Positions 52,001-63,122 of a stretch of 64,000 nucleotides of DNA are shown piece by piece. The stretch comes from Pocillopora verrucosa (Eukaryota > Cnidaria > Anthozoa > Scleractinia > Pocilloporidae). A program made the position numbers and the translations under genes. Every line of letters begins with the position of its first letter. Within the stretch, counting starts at the first letter, position 1. The DNA is taken from NCBI RefSeq assembly GCF_036669915.1, contig NC_089325.1, positions 20,128,331 to 20,192,330 on the forward strand. The letters are read 5' to 3'. The notes below the pieces were generated by a model. It searched no databases and was not told where the DNA came from. It saw nothing but the letters and a program-made list of their open reading frames with translations.

Positions 52001-52073
52001 GGTCCGTTAGCTCAGTCGGCAGAGCGTGGTGCTGATAACGCCAAGGTCGTGAGTTCGATCCTCACACGGACCA
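52001..52073 (+). tRNA. tRNA-Ile (GAT)
   Basis: Differs from 43828 only by GGC for GGT in the D loop (CAGTCGGCAGAGC). All stems, loop CTGATAA and T loop TTCGATC are intact; T4 follows. It is very probably functional. Confidence 0.94.
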
Positions 52074-52669
52074 GAGAATACTCTTTTGTTTCAATAAAGC
52101 CATCTGAACAAAAGACTAATTTGTTACTGACTTTCCATTTCATCTAGGTGTCTGTATTTAATCTGATGATAACTTTTCAAAATGTATTGGCTTGTTAATC
52201 TTCAACAACAGGGGTATTCGTACACCTACGAATTCTTTGTGGGGACGTGCAAACAAGTTTTTCAAAGCCTGATCCTAGTTTGGACCAAACGTTTCTTTTC
52301 CTAAACTTATTTTCATGCCCTCCCTCTACTTTTTTCATATCTGGCCGATGTTAAAATTTGGTGAAATACACTCACAAGATCAGCTTGAATGACACAGTTG
52401 GGTCTTTTCTCTTCCTCTTTTATTCATTTGGAGAAAAAAGAACAATTACGTTGATACGTTTTGATCTTTTAATAAGGTTCAGGGTTTAGGGCTAAGGTAC
52501 GTCCCACGTACCACAACGCAAAACCACCGCTGTCCAACAGTGATTTTTCAGCGCCTATTGGAGAAATATCTTTAATATGCTACTTTACTCTGATTCTCAA
52601 AGGTTTGTCTATATCGATGATTATCTATTTATTTCAGTTTGATGAGATTAATAACTTTTCATAGTTAAG

Positions 52670-52740
52670 CTTTCTGTAGTGTATGGTTTTCACGTCCGCC
52701 TCACACGCGCAAGGTCACAGGTTCGAGCCTTGCAGGAACA
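52670..52740 (+). pseudogene. tRNA-Val (CAC), probably inactive
   Basis: The duplicate of 44493 with one further change in the D region (GGTTTTCACG for GGTTATCACG). The same A-box base loss. Confidence 0.75.
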
Positions 52741-53107
52741 AAGATAATATGTTCGCAATTATGTCCTTAGTTCCAAATCTGTTCTGTTTTCATATTCTAT
52801 CAAACAAATCAAAGTTGCATTACACTTTTATTTTCCTAAAAACCTTTCTTTATTTAGACGCCATTAAGTCTGAGATAGACCAAAATGCTAAAATCATCAG
52901 TTGAGCACATTGTCACCCGCCGGTTGCAAGGTAAATTGCGTCGGGATTACTTACCGAGATTCGCAAAGCGATGTTAGCTATGTCACAGACACCTCAAACA
53001 AAATAAAAATAATAAATCCACAGCGACAGATCATTGAAGCAGGTCACTGAGAGAAGAATAGAGTTGACTTCGCAAGAGGCCACGAAAAACGATTAAGTAA
53101 AAACAGG

Positions 53108-53141
53108 GGCACCTACCGTCCAAGATGGAGGTGCCTTTTTT
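53108..53141 (+). other. Hairpin followed by T6, unit B2
   Basis: An exact duplicate of the hairpin at 44931-44964, stem GGCACCT/AGGTGCC. Confidence 0.5.
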
Positions 53142-53476
53142 ATTGTTAGCAAAAACATTTTGCAAATTGCACCCAATAAGTTAGTGGGAGTTGGTAAACT
53201 ATATTGAATACAGTCATCTTTACGAAAAGAAGGAATAAAAAGATATACAGATATACGAAAGCTTAGACAATCCCCCCTCTATCATTTCGAGAAGGATCTG
53301 AGCAATAATACAAAGTTGATTAGATTTGCTCCATGTGATGACACTGGTCGGGTTGTTTCAGTTTCCGTTTTCATATGCGCTCACAAAGATTTCAAATTCG
53401 TTTTTCATGAATACCACAAAAATATTTTAATCAGATGAAAACGGGAATTTTTCTATTTTCCTGTAAAAAAAAAGTT

Positions 53477-53548
53477 CTCCCCGGCGGGGAATCGATCCCC
53501 GGTCTCCCACATGACAGGCGGGGATACTCACCACTATACTACCGAGGA
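53477..53548 (-). tRNA. tRNA-Asp (GTC)
   Basis: 72 nt; acceptor TCCTCGG/CCGGGGA fully paired, anticodon stem CCCGC/GTGGG with one G:T and loop CTGTCAT (GTC), T arm CGGGG-ATCGATT-CCCCG. A run of nine T is just downstream on the minus strand. Its B1 sister (45310) has lost five anticodon-arm bases. Confidence 0.86.
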
Positions 53549-54075
53549 CCTCTGTGAGGTGATAGGTGGATAATATTAATTGATAATCGATGCCTTAGAG
53601 AACCAGCAGTTTTGGAAACAATATTGCAGGTTCCTTTAGATCGGTGCCTTTTTTATTTTAGGCGAAAAAAAATTTTGCAAACTGCACCCGATAAGTTAGT
53701 GGGAGTTAGTAAACAACAAGGAATACAGTCATCTTTACGAGCAGAAGGAAAAATAAGATATACATCGCTATACAGCTAGAGTTTGGCAATTCACAAGATT
53801 GGAATTTGAAAAGTACTAGGCCTTATAGAATGACGAACTCATAAAATGACGACAGCCAAGACAACCCCCCTCTATCTTCTCGAGAAGAATCTAAACAATA
53901 AGACAAAGTTGATTAAATTTACTTCCTCTAACGACACTGGTCGGGTTGTTTCTGTTTCCGTTTTCACATGCGCATCGCAAAGATTTCAAATTGGTTTTTC
54001 CATGAATACCACAAAGAGTTTTGAACCAGATAAAAATGGGAATTCTTCTAACTACCTGTAAAAAATAAGTAATAT

Positions 54076-54147
54076 CTCCCCGGCGGGGAATCGAACCCCG
54101 GTCTCCCGCGTGACAGGCGGGGATACTCACCACTATACTACCAAGGA
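54076..54147 (-). tRNA. tRNA-Asp (GTC)
   Basis: 72 nt; acceptor TCCTTGG/CCGGGGA, loop CTGTCAC, T arm CGGGG-TTCGATT-CCCCG. All stems pair. T6 is about 11 nt downstream on the minus strand. The cleanest Asp gene in the window and very probably functional. Confidence 0.93.
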
Positions 54148-54159
54148 GCTCTGTGTGGA

Positions 54160-55434
54160 TACAGTTCAATGGATAATAGGTCCCCTATAGAGAACCAGTA
54201 GTTTTGAAAACAATCTCAGGTCCCTTTAGATCTTTTTGTCATTATGACTTTCCAAACAAAGAAGGAGTTAACCGTAGTAAGAACATATATTGTGAATTGC
54301 AAAATGCCAGCTTTTATGATCCTGTTAATTTTAACTCATGGATATGCGAAGCAACGAGTGATGTGGAGATTTGATATGCACATTTCGTGGCGTTAGCGAG
54401 GCCTCAACAGTTCGGTAAGGGCATGCGTCTTATTCAAGATGGCGGACCAACTTTGGGTCACCAAGGGAGCACTATTCCTGTTTTACTGGAATCACAGGAT
54501 AATTGGCTTAGGTAAAAAGAGCCACGAGTTCACCAGAGTGTCACTTTGATTTGTTTTTAACTGCCGTTACCACGACAAACAGCAGCAACAACATGATTAA
54601 CTCCTTCAGCATCTTTTATTGCCCAGACTGAGAAACTTATTCAAGACATTGAAAAGGGACCAGGCCAAAGCAGCTGGTTCGCCTGTATCCAGACTTCCTC
54701 CCACCTCGGAAAAGAAGCAAAGTTAAGTGATCGTGAACTTTATTGTTTCTAACGCAAAGTCGGCGAGAATACATTATAGATGCACTGAAGACTACAAAAG
54801 AAACAGTGGAATAAAATAGAACATTCCCCTGACATAGGATATACCAAAAGAACTCCGTGATCACATTTTTCATCCATTTGATAGAGGCAACCAAAGTCGG
54901 ATAAGAAAAAAAACGTAATCAAGGGCCCAGCATAGTTAATCTTTGCTCACTTTCAAGGCGATTATCTATCAATTGTATTACCGAAATGGAAATGTAACGC
55001 ACCTCAAGGCAGATGGAACGTGCTGCAAGGGAACTGGGTCGTACGGGGAAATGTATCGTACCTCAAGGCAGATGGATCGTACTTCAAGGGAAATGGCGAG
55101 ACGTGCAAAACCAGTTTACGACGCGAAGGACAGCCTATCCAACAAGAAAAACAAGTGCTTTGACCTCTCCTTTTTCAAGAAAAACTCAAAGGAAGACTTC
55201 ATTCGACAAAGCAGACAAGGGCCTACCGGGTCGCTTATTGGTGCGCTTGTTGGTCGTACAAGCCATGGAACACCAAAACTATCTGAAGAATTATTTTTTA
55301 GCATATTGCGCCTCTCATATTTACTGAGTAAAACTGATCTTTCAAGATAATACTGAATTATTGATTCTAAACAGTGGGGCCGGATACCCTCTATTCCTGA
55401 AAGGCAGGAGTCCGCGCATGTTATAGATAGGATT
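54160..55434. other. Asp flank, Asn-like flank and Ala leader, unit B2
   Basis: Matches 45990-48513 without the inserted element; the empty insertion site is at about 55046-55049. The open frame at 54943-55350 crosses the site and the Ala leader and resembles no known protein. Confidence 0.55.
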
Positions 55435-55472
55435 GGGGAATTAGCTCAAGTGGTAGATACCCGGATTCTCCA
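55435..55472 (+). pseudogene. tRNA-Ala, D arm joined to acceptor 3' strand
   Basis: Identical in form to 48514-48551. Confidence 0.9.
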
Positions 55473-56361
55473 TTTAGTGCTCGTATTGTTTATTCTTTGA
55501 AAAAAAGCTTGCCTTGGCTGGTTATCCAATCAATTTTTAGCCGCTGTTTAACAAAACCGCGTTCTGAGCCATCTTCAGTTAAGCTGTAATTTTTATCTGA
55601 ACATTTATTTTTGTAAATAGTGTCAAGAGAGCCGAAAGCTGATAGTGGAGGGACAGGTATTCAATTAAATCGACCCTTTATGGAGAATCCCTGAGCCCCA
55701 CTGGCTGCATAAAACCGCGGTTTGGTTTAGACCTCGTGTAAATAACCGGCCCCAAATGTCCAAAGAAAGGATGACCAAGCGGATACCGAGTCTTAAAGAC
55801 CATTTTGCAATTGTGTCTAAGAACGTGTTGATCTCTTCGAACTTCGATGAGTTAGTTCATTACAGTATTATGAGTATCGCTATTTTCCAGGTATTGCCAT
55901 AGAGAAAAAGGTGATGATGATAATAATATAGTAATAACAATGATAGAAATCTGCAAAAATCTGAAAGTAGGTACAGTACTAAAGGAAACTAAACTATGTA
56001 CAGATGGTTGTAACTGTGTAATGTCCGTTTTTTAATTTTCGCGGTTTGTATCGTGATGTTTGTAGTTAGATTCACAGACTGGCCCGCCTAGACTAGCATC
56101 GGCTAATCGCCTAAATAATTAAAAAACAGGTACAGTAAAAGACTGCTGTAGTTGTTAAAGCTTCACGATAACGCTCTTCAAATTGGTTTGGGATTCAATA
56201 TCTACGGGAAACATCTTAAAAACGGAACTTTTCGAACATCATCGCCTCACTATTATTTATAAATTTTGGCGAGATAAACAGACTCTTGTTAAGCATCCGT
56301 TTTCCAGTGTAGAAGGAAAAATTAATTGCCTTTTTCACAGTGTAAAAGCCTTATTCAGATA

Positions 56362-56566
56362 ATCTATTTCGGTGTTGATGCTGCATTTGATGGCCACCTT
56401 ACTATTGCATGAGCTCGAAGTTTAACTCAGAAATTCGTAAAAAGGGTACATTCAGGAAAAGAAGCGGCTCCAAGCCCTCACTTAGAAATTTATTTCCTTT
56501 TCTTTTTCTTCTTTTTTGGGAAGACGACCTTACAAGTCTGTTGTCGACACGAAAAGTTATGTGACT
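56362..56566. other. Flank joining unit B2 to mixed sequence
   Basis: 56430-56560 is related to 550-700 and 32080-32210 (the stretch between Asn and Ala relics). Nothing else is seen. Confidence 0.5.
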
Positions 56567-56602
56567 GGGGAATTAGCTCAAGTAGTAAAGCGCCCGCCTA
56601 GC
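56567..56602 (+). pseudogene. tRNA-Ala 5' half
   Basis: GGGGAATTAGCTCAAGTAGT then AAAGCGCCCGCCTAGC, after which it is cut at the anticodon. Confidence 0.8.
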
Positions 56603-56835
56603 TCCACTGCATTTAACTTTGTTTGTTGCTTATTGACGTTCAATGATTGGATGACACCCAAATCTATGATGGTCAGCCTGATGACTGGCTATTGATCAAA
56701 GATAAGAAAACGAAAATTTCGCACCAAAATTCCACTTTTTTATCGATTACATTTTGCATGTATCAAATCTAGTCGATCCCGGTACCACTTTCTTTCCCAG
56801 CTCAAAGTCTATCGAGCCAGCGGAAAAAAGTTACG

Positions 56836-56878
56836 TCGTCCTCTTTGCATGCGGAAAGTACTGGGATCTATACTCCAT
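56836..56878 (+). pseudogene. tRNA-Ala (TGC) 3' two thirds
   Basis: CGTCCTCTTTGCATGCGGAA followed by AGTACTGGGATCTATACTCCA: loop TTTGCAT and part of the T arm, no 5' third. Its sequence is closest to the divergent copy at 6821. Confidence 0.7.
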
Positions 56879-57021
56879 GAAAATTATCTTTTTAATTTCA
56901 TCACAGATCTTCTTTTGACAACGCATTAAAACCTAATTTGTCACCTTAGGATCGGTCACTGAATCGGCGAGATTATTTTTAACAGGCGTTCCTAATGTTC
57001 AATGTGAGCATGATGAAAGCG

Positions 57022-57370
57022 TCAATTCAATTCAATAACTTTAGAAACGTTTGTGGGTTCTCTGAAAGCGTCTTCAACAAGTTCTCTGCCTCTTGTGTAA
57101 ATAATACCCTGGACCCGTACTTTCTGTTTTGAACAAAGAGTAGCAAGAACTTTAAACAAAGGTAAATCTTCAGAGGTCAATTTGTGAATCTGATACGTAA
57201 CCCTCTTAAGGCTTGACAGGACAAGTCGAAAGATCTGACTTTGCGATAATAATCTACGACCCATCACGGAATTGGTCAGTCTTGGAAGATTCTAAGAAAA
57301 TAGAAACATACGAGGGGAAAACTTTACATCGCACGCCTTTATATGGCGTAATTATAAATAATGATAGAAG
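57022..57370 (-). mobile_element. Tyrosine-recombinase element fossil
   Basis: The minus strand shows the catalytic-domain part of the same recombinase type as at 29238, with RLVLSSLKRVTYQIHKLTSE and YTRGRELVEDAFREPTNVSK. It is followed by about 180 bases shared with 5380-5556, perhaps belonging to the same element. Broken and incomplete, with at least a few breaks. Confidence 0.65.
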
Positions 57371-57549
57371 TTTAATTCCACCATCATCGCAGTTAATCTG
57401 AATTACAATGTGGTTACAAATGTACAACTATAAGAATTACATACTGTTAATCAATAAGGGACTGGGTTACAATAGATTTTATATAAAAATAACAACTGCA
57501 AGTTAAAAATATATATGTACGTAGATGGTCTAAAAATCTATTGATTGTT

Positions 57550-58538
57550 GAAAGCTAAATTAGCACTTCGGAAAAAACTAAGGCGCAATCTTTCAGTCCT
57601 GCATTTAGTTAATGTATGTTTGTTAGCGCATCGCGTTTGATAGTGATGCATGCGCTGTCATGTCATTGGGAGATGTTTAATGAGAGGTCCTCCTTTTGAG
57701 ATCTTTACAAGAGTTTTAACACAGAGTTCAATGCGTCTCTCGACAAAAGACTAATTTGTTACTGACTTTCCATTTCATCTAGGTGTCTGTATTTAATCTG
57801 ATGATAACTTTTCAGTATATGTTGGCTTGTTAATCTTCAACAACAGGGGTATTCGTACACCTACGAATTCTTTGTGGGGACGTGCAAACAAGTTTTTCAA
57901 AGCCTGATCCTAATATAGACCAAAACATTCCTTTTTCCAAACTTATTTCATGCCCTCCCTCTACTTTTTTCAGATCTGGCCGATGTTAAAATTTGGTGAA
58001 ATACACTCACAAGATCAGCTTGAATGACACAGTTGGGTCTTTTCTCTTCCTCTTTTATTCATTTGGAGAAAAAAGAACAATTACATTGATACGTTTTGAT
58101 CTTTTAATAAGGTTCAGGGTTTAGGGCTAAGGTACGTCCCACGTACCACAATACGAAAACCTTCACTGTCCAAACAGTGATTTTTCAGCGCCTATTGGAG
58201 AAATATCTTTAATATGCTACTTTACTCTGATTCTCAAAGGCATGTCTGTATCGATGATTTTTTGTGGAGAGTTTGGTTTGATCCTCGAGTGGAGTTCCAA
58301 TGGAGTCTGTTTCCAACAGTACCTCAAATTAATCTAATAAAACTACTCTTAGCTAACGCAGTTTACTTGACGTGAATATCGTGGCGCATATGTTTCTCCT
58401 GTTTGCACTTCAAATTTTTCTAAAAATATACTAGTTTTCAATGTAGAATATAGACAATTGTTAATTTTTTTATGTTTTCCATCTATTACTTTATCTGTTT
58501 AACTAGTTTGATAAGATTAATAACTATTCGTAGTTAAG
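57550..58538. other. Ile/Val-unit flank without the tRNA-Ile
   Basis: 57745-58530 matches the block that follows tRNA-Ile at 43945 and 52110; the join at about 57745 lies just downstream of where that gene would be. No gene is seen. Confidence 0.6.
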
Positions 58539-58604
58539 GTTTTTGTAGTGTATGGTGATCACGTCCGCCTGACACGCGGAAAGTCGCAGGCCCTGCGAGA
58601 GACT
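58539..58604 (+). pseudogene. tRNA-Val relic with GAC, without T loop
   Basis: GTTTTTGTAGTGTATGGTGA, loop CTGACAC (GAC), then GTCGCAGGCCCTGCGAGAG: the same six-base T-arm deletion as the CAC relics. GAC is not a normal eukaryotic Val anticodon; here it is simply a change in a dead copy. Confidence 0.8.
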
Positions 58605-59281
58605 CAAGTGATCTTTAGTCACTATTGCGATCGCTATCACATACTACTTGCTTAATACATACAAACCCAAATAATTATGTTTTTAAACACCCTTGTTTTC
58701 ATAAGAACATTGGAGGTTGGAATACTTACCGTTTCGAGTTGGTTAGAAAAGTTTTCTGTATGTTTGTGCAAACACTGCAGATGACATTAATTGAATGTGC
58801 CTAGTCTGAGTTCGAAGAGAACAACGCGTTCTTAAACACAATTTCAAAATGGTCTCTATCCTCCTCATCAATTCTCGAGCAAGTTAATTAATAGCGATAC
58901 ACGCGAGTTATAGAAGTAGCATAAACCTCAGTATCCGCTTGGTCATCCTTTCTTCGGACATTTGGGGTCGGTTAAATACACGAGTTCTAACCCAAACCGC
59001 GGTTTTACGCAGTCAGTAGGCCTCAGGGATGCTCTATAAGAGGATTGATTTAATTGAATAAATGTCCCTCCACTATCAGCTTTCGGCCCTTTTGATACAA
59101 AAACAAATGTTCAGATATAAGGTTTGGCTGAGGTGAAGGTGGCTTAGAACGCGGTTTTGTTAAACAGTGGCTAAACTTTGTTTAAATAAACAGATGTTGA
59201 AGTTTACAAAAGAGATGCTTAGTCAACACTTTATGAGGCAAGATTTTTCCAAAGAACAAACAAAAGATTAAGCGCACCAAT
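58605..59281. other. Pro-unit and Ala 3' flank
   Basis: 58640-58780 matches 14640-14760. 58790-59270 is the common Ala 3' flank. No gene is seen. Confidence 0.5.
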
Positions 59282-59354
59282 TGGAGAATCCGGGTATCGA
59301 TCCCGCTACCTCCCACATGCAAAGCGGGCGCTCTACCATTTGAGCTAATTCCCC
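59282..59354 (-). tRNA. tRNA-Ala (TGC)
   Basis: 73 nt; acceptor GGGGAAT/ATTCTCC, loop TTTGCAT, anticodon stem CCCGC/GTGGG (one G:T), T stem GCGGG/CCCGG with a G:G at its base. T4 follows on the minus strand. The leader repeat lies directly 5' of it. Probably functional. Confidence 0.82.
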
Positions 59355-59837
59355 AATCCGATATATAGCTCCGTTTAGAATCAATAATTCACTATTATCT
59401 TTACAGATCAGTTTTACTGAGAAAATATGAGAGACGTAATATGATGAAAAATTATTATTCAGTCGGCAAAGCTTGGTGCAGATAAAGAGATAGTTAGTAC
59501 GATCAAACAAACGCACCGACAACGGACCTAGTGGGTCTTTGTCTGTTTTGTCGAGTGCAGTCGTTTTTGTAGTTTTTCAAAAAAAAAAAGAGAGAGGGTC
59601 AACTTTTGTTTTCGTTGGGTAAGCTGTCCTTCGTGCAATAAAATAGCTTTGCACGTTTCGTCAGAGTTCTGATGGCCCGTGGCCGGCCATGAATGATGTA
59701 GGGCTGAAGGATGTCTAGCTGAGTCACTTGTCCGTATGGGTCGGTTTCCTGTAAACTGTTGTCCGCAGTCAGTTAAAAACTTGAAATGTTAATAAAATAT
59801 CTACAGAAACAGTGGTAAACCATGTGATAAACGGGTT
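59355..59837. repeat. tRNA-Ala leader repeat
   Basis: The minus-strand leader of the gene at 59282, relative of 15865-16230 and 26139-26560, with a poly-A run near 59580. Confidence 0.7.
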
Positions 59838-59910
59838 GGGGAATTAGCTCAAATCGTGGAACGCCCGGTTAGCATATGGGAGGTACCAGGATGGATGCCT
59901 GGATTGTCTA
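59838..59910 (+). pseudogene. tRNA-Ala (AGC), decayed
   Basis: Full length with loop TTAGCAT. The B box GGATGGATGCC is altered, the A box reads AAATCGTGGAACGC, and the 3' end is GGATTGTCTA. The same relic subfamily as 38175 and 61800. Confidence 0.75.
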
Positions 59911-60975
59911 TTAAAGAATTTTAGTGTGCAGACACAGGCAATATCCACAATTGTTGAAAGGCGACATGTAGAAAATCAAGATGACAAATTACACTTGAAC
60001 AGAACCGATCAACAGTCATCTATTGCTGTCCTGTGATGTAAAGATGGAGTTTTTCGTTGGATTATTTTTGTAACCTTTATAAACCTTCATCAGAGTGTTA
60101 TGAATGTTCGCTGTAAAGTACTTTAACGTGTTTGATTATTGTGAAAGCTGTATGGAGAACGAGTGCCTATTTATAGAATTTCACATTTGCTCTGAAAAAA
60201 GGGGCAACTTGGTGAGTTGAAATGCAGCTAATCGTCGATAATCCAAAACAATAGCTGATGAAGATTTAAAATTAGACGAATCTCGCCGCAATTTTCGCAG
60301 CAATTTTCCCCACACTCCTAACTTGAGCGATGTAGTAAAAAACAGAAAATATGTATCGTGAATATCATATTTTGCTTCGCTCCAAAACAGGCAACTCCAT
60401 TTGCAAGAAACAAAGCCAAAACTCTTTGTTCTTCGGATGAAAGAGCTTCCAAGGAAGGACTAAAGCGCGGCATCAAGATAAATGCAAGAGATCAACGTCT
60501 TACACGGATGTTTGATATCCACTACCATCAAAGAAAATACAAATGAAGATTTCAAATTTTCTCTGAAATGACTGCTTTTGCGAAATTACTGCATGTGGAA
60601 TTTATTTCTTGCGTGTGCGGCATACAGCAATTTTACGCGCACACGTGTACACGTTGCGGACCTATTTTTTCATTTCGTTCTTGGTTTCTGTTGGGAGGGA
60701 TGAACATCACACGTGCGAATCCCGACAAATAATCACAAGAAGGAGGTTGAAAATGGAAATAATAGTTACGTCGATGGTGGAAATACGAACACGAGTAAAC
60801 AATGCAGCGAAGGTGTCATACCAACAAGTTTATTCATCTGGTCTTTACACGAGCATAAACAGAACTATCCAGACTGAGTAGACACCGGTTAGTGCGTGTT
60901 TTAGTTTATCACAGCCTCAAAATACTCAGAAAGAAAAAAATTCAACGGATGGTGATAAAACTTGTGATAATCTTT
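59911..60975. other. Pro/Val-unit flank
   Basis: Matches 18450-19410 directly and 35640-36260 in reverse. No gene is supported. Confidence 0.5.
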
Positions 60976-61048
60976 TGTTATTAGCAGGACTCGAACCTGC
61001 GACCTTCCGCGTGTTAGGCGGACGTGATTACCATTACACTACAAAAAT
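60976..61048 (-). pseudogene. tRNA-Val (AAC), acceptor decayed
   Basis: The anticodon arm (CCGC-CTAACAC-GCGG) and T arm (GCAGG-TTCGAGT-CCTGC) are perfect, and the A box is nearly so (GTAGTGTAATGGTAATCA). The acceptor ATTTTTG/TAATAAC has clashes at 1:72, 4:69 and a weak 7:66. Pol III transcription is possible, but processing and charging are doubtful. Confidence 0.75.
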
Positions 61049-61799
61049 TTGCGGTGGCATGATACTGTAAGTTTAAAATGCGTTGAAGGGTGCTGTGGGA
61101 ACGGGCTCGGTTGTTTCTGTCATTCACTTGTTTCTCACTCCTGTTGCTGACTAGCTGATGAGGTTGGGCTGTCAGGGTGTCATGCGAGTTACGCACGCTC
61201 CAACGTTTTATTTCAAGTTCATGTTTGGTAGTCATTCAAGAGTCAAATTATCAATTTTCAACAAAATCATAGACAGCAAATAGACTTCGAAGACGCATAG
61301 ACAAAACAAACGACATGGTTTCGCGAATTTATGTAAAATTTACTCCATACGAGTAAATTTTGCGATTGTTTGCCACACGTGCACGCAATGGCTGAGCTTT
61401 CTGTGGTACGAATCCCGGCATACAGGGCTTGGTGGTGCGGATAACGATGTGGTGAGTACGATCAAACGCACGCACAAACAACGGACCTACTAGGTCTTTA
61501 TCTGTTTTGTCGAGTGTAGCCGTTGTTGTAGTTTTTCCCAAGAAAAAAAAGAGGGAGGGTCAACGTATTTGCTTTTGTTCGATAGGCTGTCCTTCATGTA
61601 ATAAAATAGCCTTGCACGTCTCGTCAGAGTTCTGATGGGCCGTGGCCGGCCTTGAATGATGTCGGGCTGAAGGATGTCTATCCTAGTCATTTGTCAGTAT
61701 GGGTCGGTTTCTTCTAAACTGTTCTGCGCAGTGAGTTAAAACTTGAAATGTTAATAAAATATCTACAGGAACAGTGGTAAACAATGTGATAAACGTGTT
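61049..61799. other. Val flank joined to Ala leader
   Basis: 61050-61430 is the Val-unit flank (compare 19540-19910). From about 61430 it switches abruptly to the Ala leader repeat (compare 59460-59830). No gene is seen. Confidence 0.6.
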
Positions 61800-61873
61800 G
61801 AAAATTAGCTCAAATCATTGAGGGACCGCTTAGCATACGGAAGGAATTAGGATGGATGCGTGGATTCTCTCTA
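61800..61873 (+). pseudogene. tRNA-Ala (AGC), strongly decayed
   Basis: AAAATTAGCTCAAATCATTG, loop TTAGCAT, B box GGATGGATGCG, end GGATTCTCTC. The most decayed of its subfamily (38175, 59838). Confidence 0.65.
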
Positions 61874-62010
61874 AAAATACTAAAATGATTTTAGTATTTT
61901 TATACTAAAATGGGATATTATTCTTAGTCATCATCAGTGTTAATTACAGATGCTCAGTCTTAAGCAAGTTGTATGTGATAGCGATCGTGATAGTGACAAA
62001 AGATCACTTG

Positions 62011-62077
62011 TGTCTCTGGAAGGGCCTGCGACCTTCCGCGTGTGAGGCGGACGTGATAACCTCTACAATACAGGAAC
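62011..62077 (-). pseudogene. tRNA-Val (CAC) relic without T loop
   Basis: The inverted counterpart of 24686: loop CTCACAC, T arm lacking six bases. Confidence 0.85.
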
Positions 62078-62146
62078 CTTAACTACGAAAAGTTATTAAG
62101 CAAGTTGTATGTGATAGCGATCGTGATAGTGACAAAAGATCACTTG

Positions 62147-62213
62147 TGTCTCTGGAAGGGCCTGCGACCTTCCGTGTGTGAGGCGGACGTGACAACCACT
62201 ACACCAAAGGAAC
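62147..62213 (-). pseudogene. tRNA-Val (CAC) relic without T loop
   Basis: The inverted counterpart of 24550, with loop CTCACAC and the T-arm deletion. Confidence 0.85.
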
Positions 62214-62282
62214 CTTAACTACAAAAAGTTATTAAGCAAGTTGTATTTGATAGCAATCGTGATAGTGACAAAAGATCACTTG

Positions 62283-62325
62283 TGTCTCTGGCAGGGCCTG
62301 CGACCTTCCGCCACACTACAGAGAC
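62283..62325 (-). pseudogene. tRNA-Val relic, internal deletion
   Basis: The inverted counterpart of 24443; the D arm, anticodon and T loop are gone, though a few more bases (TAGTGTGG) remain than in 24443. Confidence 0.8.
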
Positions 62326-62966
62326 TTTAACTACAAAGTTATTTATCATATCAAACTGAAATAAATAGATAAAGTAATAGAAAAAATAGAAATACTATAT
62401 GATTATCTACACAGAACTAAAACTAGAATATTTTCAAGTAGTTTTAAGCAGTTTTGCTAGATTAATTTAAGGTGCTGTTGAAAACAGTTTCCGTTGGAGC
62501 TCCACTCGAGGTTCAAACCAAACTCTCGATGAAGGATCATCGATATAAACAAGCCTTTGAAGCATTTGAGAATCAGAGTTAAACAACATATTAAAGATTT
62601 TTCTCCAACAGGCGCTGAAAAATCACTGTTGGACAGCGGTGGTTTTCGTGTTGTGGTACTTGGGACGTACCCTAACCCTAAACTCTGAGCCTTACCTTCA
62701 TGCCTTACTTGAGGGCATGAAAATAAGTTTAGGAAAAGGAACGTTTTGGTCTAAACTAGGATCAGGCTTTGAAAAACTTGTTTGCACGTCCCCAAGAAGA
62801 ATTCCTACGTGGACGAATACCCCTGTTGTTGAAGATTATAAATCAATAAATTTTTAAAAGTTATCATCACATGAAAGTAAAATACAGAGACATAGATGAA
62901 ATGGAAAGTCAGTTACAAATTAGTGTTTTGTTCAGATGGCTTTATAGAGACAAAAAAAGTATTCCC

Positions 62967-63039
62967 TGGTCCGTGTGAGGATCAAACTCACGACCTTGGC
63001 GTTATCAGCACCACGCTCTACCGACTGAGCGAACGGACC
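62967..63039 (-). tRNA. tRNA-Ile (GAT), two changes
   Basis: The inverted copy of 23621. Loop CTGATAA and all stems are intact; differences are TTCGCTC for TTAGCTC at position 9 and a T loop TTTGATC for TTCGATC, which removes the conserved C56 and weakens the B box. T7 follows on the minus strand. It may be expressed poorly. Confidence 0.75.
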
Positions 63040-63072
63040 ATGCACATAAGAAATCTCGAAAGGGCAAACAAT

Positions 63073-63122
63073 TGACAATCCGGGTATCGATCCCGGCACC
63101 TTCCTAGTTGTGCACCAACCCG
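63073..63122 (-). pseudogene. tRNA-Ala-like 3' half
   Basis: The inverted partner of 23538-23587: a T arm CCGGG-ATCGATA-CCCGG with a decayed acceptor strand. Confidence 0.65.

Larger units (their letters stand above)
49444..56361 (+). repeat. Tandem duplication unit B2
   Basis: The second unit, lacking the 46878-48123 element. It begins in the repeated gene and ends TTATTCAGATAAT, after which the sequence differs. Most differences from B1 are single substitutions. Confidence 0.93.

Noticed and set aside
58539-58604. A functional tRNA-Val with the unusual anticodon GAC
   Set aside because: The T loop and B box are missing, as in the other dead Val copies.
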